Shown: positions 8,208 to 17,705 of the stretch, piece after piece
Layout of the letters: every line of letters begins with the position of its first letter
Position numbering within the stretch: position 1 is the first letter of the stretch
NCBI GenBank assembly: GCA_903886275.1
Contig: CAISLN010000054.1
Coordinates: forward strand, 1-59,735
Length of the DNA: 59,735 bases
DNA from: an uncultured beta proteobacterium
GTDB lineage: Bacteria > Pseudomonadota > Gammaproteobacteria > Burkholderiales > Burkholderiaceae_C
Direction of reading: 5' to 3'
Made by a program: the position numbers and the translations under genes
Notes under the pieces: model-generated
The model's database searches: none
The model's input: only the letters and a program-made list of their open reading frames with translations
What the model was told of the DNA's origin: nothing

Positions 8208-10075
8208 AGCCGGCGGTGCCAGCAGCCCAAGGAGCTGCTTCCACCGGCCCCCTGCGCTGGCTGCACAGAATCGAAGCCCTGCTGGGTGGACTGGTGCAAC
8301 TCTGCGCCGGCAGCCTGGTGCTGGCCTGTATGGTGGTGCTGTTCTCTGGCGTGTTCTCGCGCTATGTGCTGCACGACTCGCTGGCCTGGTCGGACGAACT
8401 GGCCTCCATCCTGTTCCTGTGGCTGGCCATGCTGGGCTCGGTGCTGGCGCTGCGCCGCGGTGAGCACATGCGCATGACGGCCTGGGTCAACCGCGCCACG
8501 CCCGAGCGTCGCGCTTTCTATGAGGCCTTGGGTGTCACCGCCTGCCTGGCCTATCTGGCCATGGTGGCCATGCCGGCACTCAACTTCGCGCAGGAGGAAG
8601 TAGCCGTCACGACACCAGCCTTGGAAATCTCCAACGCCTGGCGTGCTGCCGCACTGCCCATAGGCATGGGGCTGATGGCGCTGTTTGCGCTGTTTCGCCT
8701 GCTGCGTGATTCCAGGCTCAAGCAAGCCGCACAGGCCGTGCTGTTGATGGCCGTGCTGGTGGGCGTCTTTTGGTTGGTCAGCCCCTGGCTGATGCATTTG
8801 GGTCGCCTCAATTTGCTGATCTTTTTTGTCGGCGTGGCCGGCGCCTGTGTCTTCACCGGCATCCCGATTGCCTTTGCCTTCGGCTTAGCCACGGTGGGCT
8901 ATTTGGGTTTGAGCACCAGCATGCCGCTGAGCGTGGTGATTGGCCGCATGGACGAGGGCATGTCGCACATGATTTTGCTGGCCGTGCCGCTGTTTATTTT
9001 TCTGGGCCTCTTGATCGAGATGACCGGCATGGCGCGCGCGATGATCCAGTTTCTGGCCGGGCTGCTCGGCCATGTGCGTGGCGGCCTCTCGTATGTGCTG
9101 GTGGCGGCCATGTATTTGGTGTCGGGCATCTCCGGCTCCAAGGCGGCCGATATGGCGGCGATTGCGCCGGCCCTGTTTCCTGAGATGAAAAAGCGCGGCG
9201 CCAAGCCGGGCGAGTTGGTGGCCCTGCTGGCGGCCACCGGCGCGCAGACCGAAACCGTGCCGCCCAGTCTGGTGCTGATCACCATAGGCTCGGTCACCGG
9301 CGTGTCGATTGCCGCGCTGTTTACCGGTGGTCTGTTGCCCGCGCTGGTGCTGGGCGCCATGCTGTGCGGCGTGGTCTGGTGGCGCAACCGGGGTGAGGAC
9401 TTAAGCCATGTGGTGCGCGTGCCCCCGCAGCAGGTGGCCTGGTTGTTTGTGGTGGCCTTTCCGGCGCTCGCCTTGCCCTTTGTGATCCGCGCGGCCGTGG
9501 TGCAGGGCATTGCCACTGCCACCGAGGTGTCCACCATCGGCATCGTCTACAGCGTGCTCGCTGGCCTGTTGATTTACCGCCAGTTTGACTGGCGTCGCCT
9601 GTTTCCCATGCTGGTGGATACGGCCTGCCTGTCGGGCGCCATTTTGCTGATCATCGGCACCGCCACCGGCATGGCCTGGGGTCTGACGCAGTCTGGCTTC
9701 TCGCGCCTGCTGGCCGATGTGATGACCGGCCTGCCCGGTGGTGCGGCCATGTTTTTGCTGGTGTCGATTGCGGCCTTCACGGTGCTGGGCTCGGTGCTCG
9801 AAGGCATACCGGCCATCGTGCTGTTTGGCCCGCTGCTGTTTCCGGTGGCGCGCCAGCTCGGCGTGCACGATGTGCACTACGCCATGGTGGTGGTGCTGTC
9901 CATGGGCCTGGGCCTTTTTGCGCCGCCGCTGGGCGTGGGCTACTACGCCGCCTGCGCCATCGGCCGGGTCAATCCGGACGAAGGCATCCGGCCCATCCTG
10001 GGCTATATGCTGGCGCTGCTGATGGGCACGGTGATCGTGGCCACCGTGCCGTGGATATCCATCGGGTTTTTGTAA
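8204..10075 (+). CDS. TRAP transporter permease, fused DctQ-DctM
   Basis: 623 residues. The N-terminal quarter (about 1-185) is a four-helix DctQ small subunit (SRYVLHDSLAWSDELASILFLW is typical). The remainder is the DctM large subunit with about 12-13 hydrophobic segments, including GIPIAFAFGLATVGYLGL and the DctM hallmark VSGISGSKAADMAAIAPALFPEM. The two are joined in one chain. The frame opens at TTG 8204, which overlaps the TGA of the binding-protein gene; GTG 8216 is an alternative. Neither has a clear Shine-Dalgarno, so expression probably depends on translational coupling to the upstream gene. The complex is a sodium- or proton-driven secondary importer in the inner membrane. Confidence 0.93.
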   Translation: MKPAVPAAQGAASTGPLRWLHRIEALLGGLVQLCAGSLVLACMVVLFSGVFSRYVLHDSLAWSDELASILFLWLAMLGSVLALRRGEHMRMTAWVNRATPERRAFYEALGVTACLAYLAMVAMPALNFAQEEVAVTTPALEISNAWRAAALPIGMGLMALFALFRLLRDSRLKQAAQAVLLMAVLVGVFWLVSPWLMHLGRLNLLIFFVGVAGACVFTGIPIAFAFGLATVGYLGLSTSMPLSVVIGRMDEGMSHMILLAVPLFIFLGLLIEMTGMARAMIQFLAGLLGHVRGGLSYVLVAAMYLVSGISGSKAADMAAIAPALFPEMKKRGAKPGELVALLAATGAQTETVPPSLVLITIGSVTGVSIAALFTGGLLPALVLGAMLCGVVWWRNRGEDLSHVVRVPPQQVAWLFVVAFPALALPFVIRAAVVQGIATATEVSTIGIVYSVLAGLLIYRQFDWRRLFPMLVDTACLSGAILLIIGTATGMAWGLTQSGFSRLLADVMTGLPGGAAMFLLVSIAAFTVLGSVLEGIPAIVLFGPLLFPVARQLGVHDVHYAMVVVLSMGLGLFAPPLGVGYYAACAIGRVNPDEGIRPILGYMLALLMGTVIVATVPWISIGFL

Positions 10076-10192
10076 GCGTCGGGGCCGGGAGCAACGGCCC
10101 AGCACCAAAGTCCCTGTGCCGGGGTGGGGCACTCGGGCCTGCTGTTAAAAAGGGTGCATCCCCTTTTTATTGCAAAGCCCCACAGGAGCGGC

Positions 10193-11887
10193 ATGGACCA
10201 CAACATCTCCCTCATCACCACGCTGACCGCCGGCTTTTGCGTGGCCCTGGGCCTGGGCTATGCGGCGGAGCGCTTCAAGGTTCCCGCGCTGGTGGGCTAC
10301 CTGCTGGCCGGCATCGTCATCGGCCCGGCCACGCCCGGTTTTGTGGCCGATGTGCAGATCGCCTCGCAGTTGTCGGAGATCGGCATCATGCTGCTGATGT
10401 TTGGCGTCGGCCTGCACTTCGCGCCAGATGACCTGCTGGCGGTCAAGCGTATTGCCGTGCCAGGCGCAATGGTGCAGATGGCGCTGACCACAGCGCTGGG
10501 CATGTCGATGGCCTGGTACTGGGACTGGAGCCTGGGTGGCGGTCTGATCTTCGGCCTGTCGCTGGCCTGCGCCAGCACCGTGGTGCTGCTCAAGTCGCTG
10601 GAGGCGCGCGGCCAGATGGACACCATGAGCGGGCGCATTGCGCTAGGCTGGCTGGTGGTGCAGGACCTGGCCACCGTGCTGGTGCTGGTGCTGCTGCCGC
10701 CGCTGGCCACGGCGCTGGGCGGCCCGGCGCTGGCGGGCCCGGTCAAACCCCTGTGGGTGACCGTGGGCCAGACCCTGTTGCAGGTGTCGGCCTTTATCGC
10801 GTTGATGCTGATTGTCGGGCGCCGCCTGCTGCCCTGGCTGTTCACTCTGGTGGCGCGCACCGGTTCGCGCGAGCTGTTCACGCTCTCGGTGGTGGCCACG
10901 GCCATCGGCATCGCCTACGGCGCCTCGGCCCTGTTCAGCGTCTCGTTTGCCCTGGGGGCCTTCTTTGCCGGTTCGGTGATGCGGGAGTCCGAATTCAGCC
11001 ACCGCGCGGCCCAGGAGTCTTTGCCCCTGCGCGACGCCTTCTCGGTGCTGTTCTTTGTCTCGGTCGGCATGCAGGTCAGCCCCATGGTGCTGCTGGACCA
11101 GCCGCTGCGGGTGCTGGGCGTGGTGGCCGTCATCGTGCTGGGCAACGCGCTGGCTTCGCTCAGCCTGGTGCTGCTGCTGCGCTACCCCCTGAATACGGCG
11201 CTGACGATCGCTGCCGGCCTGGCCCAGATCGGGGAGTTCTCCATCATCCTGGCCGGCCTTGGCCTGTCGCTGGGCTTGTTGCCCGCCGAGGGCATGAGCC
11301 TGGTGCTGGCCGGCGTGCTGATTTCGATTGCACTGAACTCCTTTGTGTTTCGCGCGGTGGAGCCGCTGCGGCGCTGGGTGTTGAAAAATTCCGAACTGGC
11401 GCGCCACCTGGAGCAGCGCCAGGACCCCTATGCCGAGTTGCCGGTGAGCACCGAACGCAAGTTCCTGGAAGGCCAGGTGGTGCTGGTCGGCTATGGCCGG
11501 GTCGGCAAACGCATTGCCAGCGCGCTGCAGGCCAACGCCATTCCCTACGTGGTGGTCGAGCAGAACCGCGGACTGGTGGAAGAGCTGCGCCAGCAGGGCA
11601 TCGCCGCCGTCTGTGGCAATGCGGCCGATGCCGCAGCGCTGGTCCAGGCCCATATTGCCCGGGCCGCCATGCTGGTGATTGCCACGCCCGACGCGCTGAA
11701 TTTCCACAAGATGGCCGAGACCGCACTGGCCCTCAACCCCGGCATCGAAATCATCCTGCGCACGCACAGCGAGGACGAGTCGCAGCAACTGCGCAGCCTG
11801 GGCATGGTCTTCTTTGGCGAGGAAGAACTGGCAAGGGGCATGACCGGCCATGTGCTGGCAAGGTTTAGCCCGGCCGACGCGCACTGA
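10193..11887 (+). CDS. ybaL: CPA2-family monovalent cation:proton antiporter with TrkA-N domain, YbaL/KefB type
   Basis: 564 residues from ATG 10193, with AGGAG about 6 bases upstream. About 12 transmembrane helices occupy residues 1-390 (VPALVGYLLAGIVIGP, LLMFGVGLHF, CASTVVLLKSLE), the sodium/proton exchanger fold. A cytoplasmic Rossmann domain follows at about 415-540 with GYGRVGKRIA as the nucleotide loop and acidic E ending strand 2 (VVVEQN). No TrkA-C domain follows. Length and start sequence match the YbaL branch of Kef-like proteins, which are believed to export potassium in exchange for protons under control of a bound nucleotide. It is not obviously linked to its neighbours. The gene ends in a convergent gap that holds a GC-rich hairpin. 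Confidence 0.9.
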   Translation: MDHNISLITTLTAGFCVALGLGYAAERFKVPALVGYLLAGIVIGPATPGFVADVQIASQLSEIGIMLLMFGVGLHFAPDDLLAVKRIAVPGAMVQMALTTALGMSMAWYWDWSLGGGLIFGLSLACASTVVLLKSLEARGQMDTMSGRIALGWLVVQDLATVLVLVLLPPLATALGGPALAGPVKPLWVTVGQTLLQVSAFIALMLIVGRRLLPWLFTLVARTGSRELFTLSVVATAIGIAYGASALFSVSFALGAFFAGSVMRESEFSHRAAQESLPLRDAFSVLFFVSVGMQVSPMVLLDQPLRVLGVVAVIVLGNALASLSLVLLLRYPLNTALTIAAGLAQIGEFSIILAGLGLSLGLLPAEGMSLVLAGVLISIALNSFVFRAVEPLRRWVLKNSELARHLEQRQDPYAELPVSTERKFLEGQVVLVGYGRVGKRIASALQANAIPYVVVEQNRGLVEELRQQGIAAVCGNAADAAALVQAHIARAAMLVIATPDALNFHKMAETALALNPGIEIILRTHSEDESQQLRSLGMVFFGEEELARGMTGHVLARFSPADAH

Positions 11888-11918
11888 AGCTTGCGTCGCC
11901 ACCCATAGGCGCAACGCG

Positions 11919-11932
11919 GCCCCCTCGGGGGC
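11919..11932. terminator. GC-rich hairpin between convergent genes
   Basis: GCCCCCTCGGGGGC is a self-complementary stem in the 82-base gap between the antiporter gene (ends 11887) and the leftward SDR gene (ends 11970). It lacks a clean T tract, so termination is inferred only from its position. Confidence 0.4.
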
Positions 11933-11969
11933 AGGGAAGCCGTCCTGTCGGGGGAGCGTGGGCTGCCGC

Positions 11970-12722
11970 TTAGCCCCGCCCGATAAACGGCATCTGCGTG
12001 GCCATGAGGGTCATGAACTGCACGTTGGTGGCCAGCGGCAGATTCGCCATGTGCAGCACCGCCTCGCCGACCTGGGCCACGTCCATCATCGGTTCGATCG
12101 CAATCGCACCATGGGCCTGCATCACGCCACGGGCCATGGGGGCGGCCAGCTCCGTCAGGGCGTTGCCGATGTCGATCTGGCCGCAGGCGATGTTGTACTT
12201 GCGCCCGTCCAGCGACAGCGATTTGGTCAGGCCCGTGATGGCGTGCTTGGTGGAGGTGTAGGGCGCTGAGTTGGGGCGCGGTGCGTGGGCCGAGATGGAG
12301 CCGTTGTTGATGATGCGCCCGCCCTGCGGCTGCTGGTTCTTCATCAGGCGAAAGGCACCCTGCGCGCACAAAAAAGAGCCGGTGAGGTTGATGCCCACCA
12401 CCTCCTGCCATTGCGCAAACGTGATGTCTTCAAAGCCCAGCTTGGGGCCGCTCATGCCGGCGTTGTTGAACAACACATCGAGGCGGCCGAACTTCTGCTG
12501 AACAAAAGCAAACAGCGCGTCCACCGATTCGGGCTGACTGCAGTCGGCGCTGAAAGCGTGGGCGCGGGCTGTGCCGGCCTCCATGACTGCGGCTTGCAGC
12601 GGCTCCAGGCGGCGCCCGGTCAGCACCACGGTGTAGCCGTCATTCAAGAGGGCCATTGCCACGGCTTTGCCGATGCCGGTTCCGGCGCCGGTAACCAGCG
12701 CAATTTTGGGGGTGGGGTTCAT
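11970..12722 (-). CDS. SDR-family NAD(P)-dependent oxidoreductase
   Basis: 250 residues from ATG 12722. Classical short-chain dehydrogenase: TGAGTGIG coenzyme loop (residues 11-18), NNAG at about 90, the catalytic Ser in NNGSIS, and the YTSTK motif with the active Tyr and Lys. The substrate cannot be assigned. The start codon sits one base after the stop of the 3-hydroxyisobutyrate dehydrogenase-like gene, so the two are surely co-transcribed. They form the tail of the long leftward operon for amino-sugar uptake. Two dehydrogenases of these families together could interconvert a hydroxy acid or sugar acid, but no known pathway is directly shown. The protein is cytoplasmic. Confidence 0.9.
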   Translation of the reverse strand: MNPTPKIALVTGAGTGIGKAVAMALLNDGYTVVLTGRRLEPLQAAVMEAGTARAHAFSADCSQPESVDALFAFVQQKFGRLDVLFNNAGMSGPKLGFEDITFAQWQEVVGINLTGSFLCAQGAFRLMKNQQPQGGRIINNGSISAHAPRPNSAPYTSTKHAITGLTKSLSLDGRKYNIACGQIDIGNALTELAAPMARGVMQAHGAIAIEPMMDVAQVGEAVLHMANLPLATNVQFMTLMATQMPFIGRG

Positions 12723-12723
12723 G

Positions 12724-13632
12724 TCATGCCTTGTTGTTATGCAAATAGGTTTTCAAAATCGCCGCATCGTCCAATGCGGCCCAGCCGCTTGCCAGCGTCT
12801 CCTGAAATTGGGCATGGGCCACGCAGCCCAGCGGCGTGGCTGCCTGCACCGTAGCCGCCAACGCCACGGCCAGCCCCAGGTCCTTGGTCAGTACCGGCAC
12901 GGCGGCGCGCGGGGCGAAGTCGTGCTGGATGGCGCGCCCCATGCGGTCCTGAAAAATCCAGGAGTTGCCGCTGCTGGCGCTGATGATGTGGAAGATCTTT
13001 TGTGGCTCCAGCCCCAAGCGTATGCCCAGCGCCAGCGCCTCGGCACCGGCCGCCAGGTTGATGCCGGCCAGCAGGTTGTTGACCAGCTTGGCCTTGGCGG
13101 CGTCGCCCACCTGGTGGCCCAAGTGGAAGCGGCTTTGGGCCAGGTCGCCCAGCAGGGCGGCCATGCTGTCGAGCGCTGCCTGCGGTCCGGCCAGCATCAT
13201 GCTCATCTCGCCGCTCAGTGCGCGGGCTGGTCCGCCCGAGACGGGCGCATCTATCACCACCAGACCGCTTTCGCTCAAACGTGCGGCAAAGCCTATGGCA
13301 TCTTCGGGTGCGATGGTGGAGCACAGCAGCACCATCTGTCCGGGGCGGCTGCCTTCGAGCAGACCGGGGCAGTCCGGCGTGCCATACAGCACCTCGGCGA
13401 TTTGCGCTGCATTGACCACCACGATGGCAACCAGGTCCACGTTTGCGGCAAGGGTGGCAGGGGATAAGGCCACGGCCATGCCAGCGTCAGCGGCCTGTTG
13501 TTGCGCCTCTTGCCGGATATCGCGCACGGTGAGCGCATAGCCCCTGGCCTGCAGATTGCGCGCCATGGCAGAACCCATGGCGCCAAAGCCGATCAGGCCG
13601 ACGCGGGGCAGGGGTGCAAGCGGATATTCCAT
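12724..13632 (-). CDS. 3-hydroxyisobutyrate dehydrogenase-family NAD(P)-dependent oxidoreductase
   Basis: 302 residues from ATG 13632, preceded by GAGGAG. N-terminal Rossmann motif [16 protein letters not shown] (residues about 12-27), substrate-binding DAPVSGG (about 130), and the catalytic Lys within [12 protein letters not shown] (about 183), all hallmarks of the beta-hydroxyacid dehydrogenase family. Members include tartronate semialdehyde reductase, L-threonate dehydrogenase and 3-hydroxyisobutyrate dehydrogenase; the sequence alone does not separate these. The gene starts 52 bases after the SIS-domain gene on the same strand and runs straight into the SDR gene, so it is likely part of the amino-sugar operon, though the substrate link is unclear. 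Confidence 0.9.
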   Translation of the reverse strand: MEYPLAPLPRVGLIGFGAMGSAMARNLQARGYALTVRDIRQEAQQQAADAGMAVALSPATLAANVDLVAIVVVNAAQIAEVLYGTPDCPGLLEGSRPGQMVLLCSTIAPEDAIGFAARLSESGLVVIDAPVSGGPARALSGEMSMMLAGPQAALDSMAALLGDLAQSRFHLGHQVGDAAKAKLVNNLLAGINLAAGAEALALGIRLGLEPQKIFHIISASSGNSWIFQDRMGRAIQHDFAPRAAVPVLTKDLGLAVALAATVQAATPLGCVAHAQFQETLASGWAALDDAAILKTYLHNNKA

Positions 13633-13684
13633 GGGCTCCTCGAACGGAGGAGGCAGGATAACCGAAGCAGCGCGCCGGGAGCGC

Positions 13685-14761
13685 CTAGCGGGTGGATGTC
13701 ACCTTGGACAAATGGGGTGGGCGGTCCGGGTTGAGCCCGCGCGCACGCGACACCGCCTCGACCAGCAGGTAGAAGCTTTGCACGGCGGTGATGGGGTCGA
13801 GGTCGCAATGGTCGGCATTGGCGAGCGTCAGTTGGCGACTCGGCACGCCGGGTGGTGCCGCCAAGATGACATGGGCACCGCGCAGGCGCATGTCTTCTGC
13901 CAGTGCGATCAGGCCGGCCTGGGCCGGGCCGCGCGGCGCAAACACCAGCATCGGATAGTCCTTGCCGACCAACGCCATAGGGCCGTGGCGCACCTCGGCA
14001 GAACTGAAGGCCTCGGCCTGTATGCCGCAGGTCTCTTTGAACTTGAGCGCTGCCTCCAGCGCAACCGCCAGGCCAGGGCCGCGCCCAATCACCATCAGCC
14101 GTTCCGCGCGGCTCAGTACCTCGACCGCAGATGACCAGTCTTGCAAGCAGGCTTTTTCCAGCGCCTCGGGCAGGGCTTGCAAGGCATCTTGCAGGTCGCG
14201 GTGCGCACCCCAGGGCCAGTGGGTGCACAGCCTGGCCCCCGCCACCAGGCTGCAGATAAAGCTTTTGGTGGCGGCCACGCTGAGCTCGGGTCCGGCATGC
14301 AGCGGCATGCACCATTGCACGGTCTGCGCCAGCGGCGATTCGGCATCGTTGACCAGGGCCACAGTGGCGGCACCGGCGGCGCGGAAAATCTGCATCGGCT
14401 CAATCAGGTCCTGGCTGCGGCCAGACTGTGTGACGGCAATCGCCAGCAGACCGTGCGAGGCCAGCGGCGCCTTGTACAGGGTCAGCAGGGACATGGGCAG
14501 GGAGGTCACCAGTTGGCCGGTGCGCGACATCACCAGATAGGCCAGATAGGCCGCGGCATGGTCCGAGCTGCCCCTGGCCACCGTCACCACGCCCAGGGGT
14601 GGACGGGACTTCAGCTGCTCGGACAGATCCTGGTAGCGGTCGGCGTCGGCTGCGAGCTGCAGGGCCACGTGCTTGGCCGCTGAGCGCGCCTCTTCATACA
14701 TCAATGTGTTCATGGCAGTCGCCTGGATGGCGTTTGAGGGTTCAGTTAACAGACTATTCAT
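13685..14761 (-). CDS. SIS-domain protein, probable glucosamine-6-phosphate deaminase (NagB-II type)
   Basis: 358 residues from ATG 14761, whose first 8 bases overlap the stop of the kinase gene (ATGAATAG), an arrangement that favours translational coupling. Two SIS domains are present, as in the isomerase half of GlmS: VTVARGSSDHAAAYLAY in the first, VTQSGRSQDL for phosphosugar binding, and FKETCGIQAEAFSSAEVRHGP in the second. There is no glutaminase domain, which separates it from GlmS. Such GlmS-half proteins in bacterial GlcNAc operons act as a second class of GlcN-6-P deaminase (NagB-II). With the adjacent GlcNAc kinase and nagA the assignment is strong. AgaS-like activity on galactosamine phosphate is the alternative. 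Confidence 0.85.
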   Translation of the reverse strand: MNSLLTEPSNAIQATAMNTLMYEEARSAAKHVALQLAADADRYQDLSEQLKSRPPLGVVTVARGSSDHAAAYLAYLVMSRTGQLVTSLPMSLLTLYKAPLASHGLLAIAVTQSGRSQDLIEPMQIFRAAGAATVALVNDAESPLAQTVQWCMPLHAGPELSVAATKSFICSLVAGARLCTHWPWGAHRDLQDALQALPEALEKACLQDWSSAVEVLSRAERLMVIGRGPGLAVALEAALKFKETCGIQAEAFSSAEVRHGPMALVGKDYPMLVFAPRGPAQAGLIALAEDMRLRGAHVILAAPPGVPSRQLTLANADHCDLDPITAVQSFYLLVEAVSRARGLNPDRPPHLSKVTSTR

Positions 14762-15683
14762 GGGGGTTTTCTGGGAGGGTGATAAGCAGCAATGCGCCGT
14801 ACATGGCATCGCCCAGAGGGGGTACCAGACGCATTTGCAGGTCAGGGGGCAGTCGGCTTGTGAGCAGCCGGCCTATGCCACCCATAAGGGCCAGCGGCAG
14901 CGCTTGCGTTGGGTCTAATGCCAGCGCGATGCGTTCCACGCATTGCACCGCGTCCGCTAGCAGGGCGGCAGCCGCAGGGTCGTGCCCGGCGCAGTCAAAT
15001 ACCAGCGGTGCCAGGCTGGCAAAGCGGTTCTGGCCGGCAGCGCAGCACCACTCCAACATGGCCGCGCGCTGGCCACCGGTGGCTTGCAACACGGCCTGTG
15101 CCATGGGGCCATTGGCATGCATGCCGTCTTGGACCTGCTGGGTCCAGTTCATGGCGCGCAGGCCCAAGAGGGCGCCGCTGCCATCGTCGCCAGAGGGGAA
15201 GCCCCAACCGCCCACGCTGCGGATCTGGCCGTCGGTCAGGCGCGCCAGGCCGACACTGCCGGTGCCCACGGCAATGACCGCACCGGGTGCGCCGCCATGG
15301 GCGCCCAGCAGCGTGGTGTGGCCATCGCTGGCAAGGCGCAGGCTCTGGTAGCCCGGATTGGCCTGCATGAACTGGGCGTGCAACAAACGGTTGTTGGCGC
15401 CGGCCAGGCCCAGGCCCAGGCCGGTGTTGGCATGCGAGGGGGCCATGGGGCCGCTCAGCCCGCTGGCCTGTACCGCTTGCTGCACCGCTTGCCCGATGTG
15501 GCGCCATGCTTGCTCAATGCCTTGTGACAGGCCGGAGGCACCGCTGTGGCCCTCGCCCAGCGTGCGACCCTTGGCGTCCACCAGGCGTGCCCTGGTGCCG
15601 CTGCCGCCACCGTCTATGCCGATGCGGTAAAGCGGTGCCACCGCGCCCGGCTGCGGGTACTTGGGGGCTTGTTCAGTGGACAT
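14754..15683 (-). CDS. N-acetylglucosamine kinase-like protein, BadF/BadG/BcrA/BcrD ATPase family
   Basis: 309 residues from ATG 15683. ASKHA-type kinase fold: phosphate 1 motif GIDGGGSGTRARLVD (about residues 22-36), VIAVGTGSVGLARL for phosphate 2, and a C-terminal adenosine motif near LMGGIGRLLTSRL. The BadF family includes GlcNAc kinases (NagK) of environmental proteobacteria. The reaction would be GlcNAc plus ATP to GlcNAc-6-phosphate in the cytoplasm, directly downstream of ABC uptake, which unlike PTS delivers unphosphorylated sugar. It overlaps the transporter ATPase gene by 11 bases and the SIS gene by 8, so all three are tightly coupled. A glucosamine kinase is the alternative. Confidence 0.87.
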   Translation of the reverse strand: MSTEQAPKYPQPGAVAPLYRIGIDGGGSGTRARLVDAKGRTLGEGHSGASGLSQGIEQAWRHIGQAVQQAVQASGLSGPMAPSHANTGLGLGLAGANNRLLHAQFMQANPGYQSLRLASDGHTTLLGAHGGAPGAVIAVGTGSVGLARLTDGQIRSVGGWGFPSGDDGSGALLGLRAMNWTQQVQDGMHANGPMAQAVLQATGGQRAAMLEWCCAAGQNRFASLAPLVFDCAGHDPAAAALLADAVQCVERIALALDPTQALPLALMGGIGRLLTSRLPPDLQMRLVPPLGDAMYGALLLITLPENPHE

Positions 15684-16806
15684 TGGCAGAACGCATATTG
15701 CCCGGCATCAGGCGGCGCAGGGCGCTGCCGTCGGAGCGAAACAGGTAGAGGGACTCGGGCGCGGCGCGCACGATGACGGCGTCGCCCAGGCGCACCGCTG
15801 CGTTGCCGTCGCCACGCGCCACCAGCTCCTGGCCGCCATCGGTTTTCAGGTGCAGCAAATTGGAGTCGCCCAGATGCTCGACCAGGGCAATTTGCGCGTG
15901 CAGGGCGGTGTCGTCCTGGCCCATGCGCTGGCTGTCCACCAGGCAATGTTCCGGGCGCAGGCCCAGCTCCACCGACTCGCCCACGCACAGCGCGGTGCCG
16001 TCCACCAGGGCCAGCGCGCGGCTGCCGTCTTCGAGCTGCAGGCGCACGCCGTCCGGCCTGGCCTCCAGCACCCTGGCGGGCAAGAGGTTGATGGTGGGCG
16101 AGCCGATGAAGGTGGCGACAAAGCGGTTGGAGGGTTGCTGGTACAGCTCCAGCGGTGTGCCGGCCTGCTGCACCTCGCCCTCGTTGAGCACCACGATCTT
16201 GTCGCCCAGGGTCATGGCTTCGACCTGGTCGTGCGTCACATAGACCATGGTGGCCGCTAACTCGCGGTGCAGGCGCGCCAGTTCGATGCGGGTCTTGGCG
16301 CGCAGCGCGGCGTCCAGATTGGACAGTGGCTCATCAAACAGGAACAGGCGCGGCTTGCGCACAATGGCGCGGCCAATGGCCACGCGCTGGCGCTGGCCGC
16401 CCGAGAGTTCGCGCGGCAGGCGTTCGAGCAAATGGTCGATGTGCAGCACCTTGGCCGCAGCCTGCACGCGCTCGGCAATGTCGGACTTGTTGGAGCCGTG
16501 GATCTTCAGGCCGAAGGCCATGTTCTTGAACACGCTCATGTGCGGGTACAGGGCGTAGCTCTGGAACACCATGGCAATGCCGCGCTCGGCCGGAGGCAGT
16601 TTGTTGACCACATCGCTGCCGATGCGCAGCTCGCCGCCGGTGATGTCTTCGAGTCCGCACAGCATGCGCAGCAGGGTGGATTTGCCGCAGCCGCTGGGGC
16701 CGACCAGGACCACCAGCTCGCCGTGCTGGATTTCCAGGTTGATGTTTTTCAGCACCGACGTGTTGCCGTAACTTTTGGACAGATGGGTGAGGGTGACGCT
16801 TGCCAT
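15673..16806 (-). CDS. ABC transporter ATP-binding protein, MalK/UgpC family
   Basis: 377 residues from ATG 16806; longer in-frame starts read into the permease gene and are not used. Walker A GPSGCGKST (about residues 37-45), Q-loop MVFQSYALYPHM, signature ELSGGQRQRVAIGRA, Walker B LFLFDEPLSNLD, and switch VYVTHDQVEAMT. A C-terminal TOBE/MalK regulatory domain (about 240-377) contains GLRPEHC. It powers carbohydrate import through the two adjacent permeases. The order SBP-permease-permease-ATPase-kinase-SIS is one transcription unit; the gap to the upstream permease gene is 16 bases. Confidence 0.95.
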   Translation of the reverse strand: MASVTLTHLSKSYGNTSVLKNINLEIQHGELVVLVGPSGCGKSTLLRMLCGLEDITGGELRIGSDVVNKLPPAERGIAMVFQSYALYPHMSVFKNMAFGLKIHGSNKSDIAERVQAAAKVLHIDHLLERLPRELSGGQRQRVAIGRAIVRKPRLFLFDEPLSNLDAALRAKTRIELARLHRELAATMVYVTHDQVEAMTLGDKIVVLNEGEVQQAGTPLELYQQPSNRFVATFIGSPTINLLPARVLEARPDGVRLQLEDGSRALALVDGTALCVGESVELGLRPEHCLVDSQRMGQDDTALHAQIALVEHLGDSNLLHLKTDGGQELVARGDGNAAVRLGDAVIVRAAPESLYLFRSDGSALRRLMPGNMRSANVH

Positions 16807-16822
16807 GGGGGCTTTCAGGAAA

Positions 16823-17698
16823 TTACTTGACGGCACCTGCGGTGATGCCGCGGATGAGCTGACGGGAGAACAGGGCGTACAGGCCCACCACCGGCACGAT
16901 GGCCAGCGCCAGTGAGGCCAGCACAGCATTCCAATCGGTGGCGTACTGGCCGACAAACTGCTGTATCCCCAAGGTGATGGTCTGGGTCTTGTCGGAGGGT
17001 GCGAGCACCAGCGGGAACCACAGGTCGTTCCACACCGGCACCATGGTGAACACGGCCACCGTGGCAATGGCCGGGCGGATAAGGGGCAGCACCACCAGGA
17101 AGAAGATGCGGAACTCGTCCACCCCGTCGCAGCGCGCAGCGTCCTTGAGCTCGCCCGGCACCTGGGCCATGAACTCCGACAAAATCATGATGGCCAGCGG
17201 CAGGCCCTGCGCCACATACACCAGCACCAGGGCGGTGAGGGTGTTGACCAGGTGCAGGCTGACCATGATTTGCAGGATGGAGACCGTGCCCAGGCGGATC
17301 GGCACCATGATGCCGAAGGCAAAGAAAAAGCGCAGCCAGCGACTGCCTTTGAAACGGTACTCCGACAGACCCCAGGCCGCCATGGCGCCAAACAGCAGGA
17401 TGAAAAACAGCGAGGCGGTGGTCACCACAAAGCTGTTCTGGAAGTACAGCCAGACGTCCGAGCGCGCCATCACCTTGGTGTAGCCGATCAGCGAGAAGGT
17501 CTCGCTGGTAGGCCAGGCCAGGGGGTCGTTGAAGATGGCGTCGCGGCTCTTAAAAGAGTTCATCAGCACCAGCAGCACCGGCAGCAGGGCCAGCAGCAAA
17601 TAGCCCAGCAGCGTGAGGTGCACAAACACCCGGCTGATCGGCGGGACCGACGGGCGGGGTGTCTTGGTGGGTAGAGAAAGGGCAGAAGCTTGTGTCAT
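16823..17698 (-). CDS. ABC sugar transporter permease, MalG-like
   Basis: 291 residues from ATG 17698, 7 bases after the stop of the MalF-like gene. Six hydrophobic segments, with the first at about residues 28-48. The EAA coupling loop is present as ELKDAARCDGVDEFRIFFLVVLPLIRP, and the C-terminus ends RQLIRGITAGAVK, characteristic of MalG/CUT1 inner-membrane permeases. It forms the heterodimeric channel with the protein encoded at 17706-18620 and docks to the MalK-type ATPase encoded just downstream. The likely substrate is an amino sugar or chito-oligosaccharide, judged from the downstream kinase and deaminase genes. Confidence 0.94.
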   Translation of the reverse strand: MTQASALSLPTKTPRPSVPPISRVFVHLTLLGYLLLALLPVLLVLMNSFKSRDAIFNDPLAWPTSETFSLIGYTKVMARSDVWLYFQNSFVVTTASLFFILLFGAMAAWGLSEYRFKGSRWLRFFFAFGIMVPIRLGTVSILQIMVSLHLVNTLTALVLVYVAQGLPLAIMILSEFMAQVPGELKDAARCDGVDEFRIFFLVVLPLIRPAIATVAVFTMVPVWNDLWFPLVLAPSDKTQTITLGIQQFVGQYATDWNAVLASLALAIVPVVGLYALFSRQLIRGITAGAVK

Positions 17699-17705
17699 GG
17701 GTGGC

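Noticed and set aside
10643..11914. Long leftward frame opposite the antiporter gene
   Set aside because: Gln/His-rich shadow with no domain; the rightward frame is a clear membrane protein.
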